8,552 bases of DNA from NCBI GenBank assembly GCA_017448375.1, contig JAFSLR010000301.1, positions 1-8,552 of the forward strand, given 5' to 3'. Made by a program: the position numbers and the translations under genes. Source of the stretch: Synergistaceae bacterium (GTDB lineage Bacteria; Synergistota; Synergistia; Synergistales; Aminobacteriaceae). Below the pieces are notes generated by a model that saw only the letters and a program-made list of their open reading frames with translations, did no database searches and was not told where the DNA came from. The stretch's first letter is position 1. The number at the start of each line of letters is the position of its first letter. Positions 6,269-8,552 of this stretch are shown one piece after another.

Positions 6269-6478
6269 ATGGCAACGTCAAGCATATTCAAAGATTTTAC
6301 GATAGAAGGGCCTGTTGAAGTCGGAAATTTCGTAAAAATGCTCGATTCTGAGCCTATGCCCAGACCCAAAGTCAATGTAACGCATGTTACTGACCCGGAA
6401 GAAGCATTGAGACTCCTTAAAGAAGGGTTAGAGAACATGAAGAAACTGCAAGCAAAAGAAAGGGAAGCCGCAAAATGA
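6269..6478 (+). CDS. Small helical protein, putative antitoxin-like partner of GNAT
   Basis: This is a 69-residue protein with no recognised domain by eye. The N-terminal half (IFKDFTIEGPVEVGNFVKML, 6-25) looks like a short strand plus helix, followed by a Pro-rich turn (PMPRPK). The C-terminal third (about 42-69, from DPEEALRLLKEG on) should form a long, highly charged helix rich in Lys and Glu. I recall similar small proteins placed directly before GNAT-type genes in anaerobes, but could not check this. It does not look like the DUF1778 ribbon-helix-helix antitoxins that pair with TacT/AtaT toxins. ATG 6269 has AGGGAG (6253-6258) at 10 bases, and its own extended -10 promoter precedes it. 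The stop overlaps the start of the acetyltransferase gene, so translation is probably coupled. The antitoxin role is inferred only from layout and size. Confidence 0.7.
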   Translation: MATSSIFKDFTIEGPVEVGNFVKMLDSEPMPRPKVNVTHVTDPEEALRLLKEGLENMKKLQAKEREAAK

Positions 6479-7068
6479 TGAAACTTGAAGACAGCCACTA
6501 CGGAGTCAATATACGCCGCTACTTTGAAAGTGATGGTGAAGAGGTATTGAGGAATTTCATCGAATCATTTTCATGTCCGAAAAATCCAGACATTGAGCAT
6601 TTTCTCAAGCATAATGCCATAGAGTTCACCAAGAAGCAGCAGTCTGTAACCTATCTTGTGCTGTCAAAAGAAACACCCGGTCTCCTAATGGGATATTTTG
6701 CGCTGACTGTAAAGCCCTTGAAAATCGGTGTGAAAGACATTCCCAGCAACACATGGAGACGAAAAATTGAGCGTGTTGCAAGATTCAATGAGGAAACACA
6801 GACATATTCGGCAGCAGGTTATCTCATAGCACAGTTAGGCAAAAATTTTACTGGCGGAGCAAACGAAAGAATCACAGGCAAAGAACTTCTGAATATTGCT
6901 CTTGATACTGTCTATGATATTCAGGACATGGCCGGAGGAATGATAGCTTTCCTTGACGCTGAGAACAACAACAGCCTCACGGAGTTTTACACGCACAACG
7001 GATTTCACCTAATCAGCGACATCAATTCACCCCGCGAAGAAATGCTACAATTCTACAGAATGATTTAA
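6475..7068 (+). CDS. GNAT-family N-acetyltransferase, possible toxin
   Basis: This is a 197-residue protein if it starts at ATG 6475; ATG 6478 would give 196. The GNAT fold is seen in SVTYLVLSKETPGLLMGYFA (57-76, strands 2-3), YSAAGYLIAQLGKNF (111-125, strand 4), ERITGKELLNIAL (131-143) in the place of the pyrophosphate-binding turn and helix, GGMIAFLDAENN (154-165, strand 5) and LTEFYTHNGF (168-177). Tyr172 in the last motif sits where many GNATs have the catalytic Tyr. The usual R/QxxGxG/A motif is degenerate here (R132, G135, K136). The D-A-E-N...FY..NGF ending resembles GNAT toxins of the TacT/AtaT type that acetylate aminoacyl-tRNA, but it is also common in ordinary GNATs. The start overlaps the upstream stop as ATGA, typical of coupled toxin-antitoxin pairs. 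GNAT fold is confident; substrate and toxicity are inference. Confidence 0.82.
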   Translation: MMKLEDSHYGVNIRRYFESDGEEVLRNFIESFSCPKNPDIEHFLKHNAIEFTKKQQSVTYLVLSKETPGLLMGYFALTVKPLKIGVKDIPSNTWRRKIERVARFNEETQTYSAAGYLIAQLGKNFTGGANERITGKELLNIALDTVYDIQDMAGGMIAFLDAENNNSLTEFYTHNGFHLISDINSPREEMLQFYRMI

Positions 7069-7083
7069 CCCGCAGATTTTCAC

Positions 7084-7112
7084 TTGACGTAAACCTTGCT
7101 TCAACGTTTATT
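7084..7112 (+). promoter_or_regulatory. Candidate promoter for the DUF362 gene
   Basis: TTGACG (7084-7089) matches the -35 box in five of six positions. After a 17-base spacer, TTTATT (7107-7112) matches the -10 box in four of six. Transcription would begin near 7119, about 29 bases before the ATG. It overlaps the AT-rich hairpin described separately. Confidence 0.5.
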
Positions 7113-7115
7113 TTT
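7090..7115 (+). terminator. Weak AT-rich terminator candidate after the GNAT operon
   Basis: TAAAC (7090-7094) pairs with GTTTA (7106-7110). TTG (7096-7098) pairs with CAA (7102-7104) inside it around a 3-base loop, with one C-C mismatch between the two parts. Five T residues (7111-7115) follow. The stem is AT-rich and weak, and it occupies the spacer of the putative next promoter. Confidence 0.35.
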
Positions 7116-7147
7116 GCCACATCTAAAATTTTACAGGAGGCAAAAAC

Positions 7148-8080
7148 ATGAAGCACATCACACTAATCATCACAGCAATATTCATACTCGCATTCACAGC
7201 AATCTCCCACGCAGCACCCGCCGTATACTTCACCAAAGACATATCACCCGCCGGAATCATGGCCATCTATAACGCATTAGGCCGCGAGGCTTCCGGGAAA
7301 GTCGCCGTAAAGCTCAGCACAGGCGAGGCCGGAAACACTCATTACCTTTCACCCGCTTTAATCGGTGAGTTAGTGCGGAAGGTCAACGGTACTATCGTCG
7401 AATGCAACACAGCTTACGGAGGTTCGCGCGCAAGCACCGCAATGCACAGGCAGGTAGCGGAGGATCACGGGTTCACGAAAATTGCGGCTGTCGACATCAT
7501 GGACGAGGACGGCGACATCGAATTACCCGTAAAGGGCGGAAAGCACCTCAAATTTGACGCTGTCGGCTCACACTTCGCGAACTATGATTTTGTCCTCGTT
7601 CTGACTCACTTCAAGGGGCACGCAATGGGCGGTTTCGGCGGCGCAATCAAGAACATCTCAATCGGCATTGCCTCATCACGCGGGAAAGTCATAATCCACA
7701 CTGCTGGCACACGTGAGTCCGGCTCAATCTGGTACGACAAGCAGGACGATTTCCTCGAATCAATGGCCGAAGCAGCAAAGGCAATCTCCGACAGTCTCGG
7801 TAACGGTCAGCGCATAATGTATATCAGCGTCATGAATCATCTTAGCGTTGACTGTGATTGCGACGGCAACCCCTCAGCACCCGACATGCACGACATAGGC
7901 ATATTAGGCTCACTTGACCCCGTAGCACTCGATCAGGCATGCGTTGATTTGGTCTACAAAGCCCCTGACGGTAAATCGCTCATTAAGCGAATGGAGTCCC
8001 GTCATGGAATACACACTCTTGAACACGCCGCTGAAATCGGACTCGGTTCGCGCGAATACAACCTCGTAAGCATTGATTAA
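7148..8080 (+). CDS. Exported DUF362 domain protein
   Basis: This 310-residue protein has a clear Sec signal peptide: MKH, a hydrophobic stretch to about 19, and cleavage probably after ISHA or ISHAA (22-23). The mature part is a DUF362 domain. THFKGHAMGGFGGAIKNISI (153-172) is the family's HFKxH...GG.GGA.KN motif, and VDCDCDG (234-240) with HDIGILGSLDPVALDQACVD (248-267) is the CDC...DIG...S.DPVA.D motif. DUF362 members are often joined to ferredoxin domains; this one has none and is predicted outside the cytoplasm, which is a less usual form. Biochemical function is not established. ATG 7148 has AGGAGG (7135-7140) at 7 bases and a plausible promoter upstream. The permease gene begins about 20-40 bases after its stop, so they probably share a transcript. 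Confidence 0.85.
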   Translation: MKHITLIITAIFILAFTAISHAAPAVYFTKDISPAGIMAIYNALGREASGKVAVKLSTGEAGNTHYLSPALIGELVRKVNGTIVECNTAYGGSRASTAMHRQVAEDHGFTKIAAVDIMDEDGDIELPVKGGKHLKFDAVGSHFANYDFVLVLTHFKGHAMGGFGGAIKNISIGIASSRGKVIIHTAGTRESGSIWYDKQDDFLESMAEAAKAISDSLGNGQRIMYISVMNHLSVDCDCDGNPSAPDMHDIGILGSLDPVALDQACVDLVYKAPDGKSLIKRMESRHGIHTLEHAAEIGLGSREYNLVSID

Positions 8081-8099
8081 CATTCTCAGAAGGGAGTTT

Positions 8100-8552
8100 A
8101 TTTATCTCTGGTATTATTTTACGTTGCAGCTTGAGCAGATTTATTTTTACTGGCTTGTTGGAATGGCTGTAGGGTCATTTGTATCGGTCTTCTGCAAGGA
8201 GAAAATTCACTCCCTTTTCGCGTCATTAAGCACAAGGAAATTGAGTCTCTTCGGGATTGTTCCGGCGTGTATTCTGGGTATTGCTTCACCGCTATGCATG
8301 TACGGCACAATCCCTATAGCGGCCTCGTTCAGTGAAAAGGGAATGCGCGAGGACTGGCTAGCCTCATTCATGACGGCATCAATTCTCCTCAACCCGCAGT
8401 TAATCGTTTACAGTTCAGCATTAGGGACGACAACTTTAACGGTGCGAGTGATTTCGTGCTTTATGTGCGGGATATTCGCGGGGCTTGCTGTTAATGTTTA
8501 CGGGAAATTGACGGGGGAAAAATTCTTCAGCTTCTCAGGCTTCTACGAGTCA
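8100..8552 (+). CDS. Permease of the YraQ/ArsP type, 5' part
   Basis: The frame is open to the right edge, giving about 150 residues of a polytopic membrane protein. Hydrophobic segments lie around 8136-8200 (IYFYWLVGMAVGSFVSVF), 8245-8315 (LFGIVPACILGIASPLCMYG), 8340-8420 and 8425-8490 (VISCFMCGIFAGLAVNVYG). The second segment followed by TIPIAASFSEKG matches the SCG..P.A.....KG pattern of the predicted permease family PF03773. It keeps a Cys in PLCMYG but not the full CxCG. Relatives export organoarsenicals or other metals, or have unknown cargo. The start is unresolved: AAGGGAG at 8090-8096 is a good ribosome site, but no in-frame ATG, GTG or TTG is 5-12 bases after it. ATT 8100 is close, TTG 8124 is 27 bases away, and ATG 8163 would cut the first membrane segment. 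I list the frame from 8100. Confidence 0.72.
   Translation, partial: MYLWYYFTLQLEQIYFYWLVGMAVGSFVSVFCKEKIHSLFASLSTRKLSLFGIVPACILGIASPLCMYGTIPIAASFSEKGMREDWLASFMTASILLNPQLIVYSSALGTTTLTVRVISCFMCGIFAGLAVNVYGKLTGEKFFSFSGFYES

Noticed and set aside
1..8552. tRNA or rRNA genes, CRISPR arrays, insertion sequences and long repeats
   Set aside because: I looked for tRNA-like arms with CCA ends, spaced direct repeats, terminal inverted repeats and transposase motifs, and saw none that hold up by eye.

Overview
The window is bacterial chromosome of moderate GC (mid-40s to 50 % by eye). It holds a conserved translation/ribosome-assembly block (rplU, rpmA, obg, nadD, LytR-CpsA-Psr gene) flanked by accessory genes. 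The order obg-nadD-LCP, an L27 starting directly MAHKKG, the LCP protein with a LytR_C tail, an exported DUF362 protein and a YraQ/ArsP-type permease suggest an anaerobe from Synergistota or a Firmicutes-like lineage. Synergistota is my first guess from memory of similar proteins, but nothing here proves it. AGGAGG-type ribosome binding sites and -10 TATAAT promoters are common in the window.

Layout: (1) 3-149, the 3' end of a heavy-metal-associated (HMA) chaperone or ATPase domain, closed by a strong terminator. (2) 227-1189, a GT92/Glyco_tranf_2_4-type glycosyltransferase with a TTG start. (3) 1175-1862, an extended -10 promoter driving rplU and rpmA, then a terminator at 1881-1907. (4) 1917-5223, obg, nadD and the LCP gene, packed tightly on the same strand. 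(5) 5288-6103, a DUF4422 glycosyltransferase gene split by one in-frame TAG. (6) 6105-6268, an intergenic region with a 27-codon minus-strand ORF that has its own Shine-Dalgarno, facing a promoter on the plus strand. (7) 6269-7068, a two-gene operon with a 4-base overlap: a 69-residue helical protein and a divergent GNAT acetyltransferase, which looks like a toxin-antitoxin module. (8) 7148-8080, a secreted DUF362 protein. (9) 8100-8552, the 5' part of a permease without a well-placed standard start codon.

How the parts relate: rplU and rpmA supply 50S proteins and Obg is a GTPase acting in 50S maturation, so that block is a ribosome unit. nadD makes NAD precursors, and the LCP protein attaches glycopolymers to the envelope. 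The two glycosyltransferases on either side would fit surface polysaccharide synthesis, which may feed LCP substrates, but that link is inference from position. The most interesting accessory element is the GNAT pair at 6269-7068. The other points worth checking are the amber-interrupted DUF4422 gene, the minus-strand micro-ORF, obg without a Shine-Dalgarno directly after a terminator, and the permease start.
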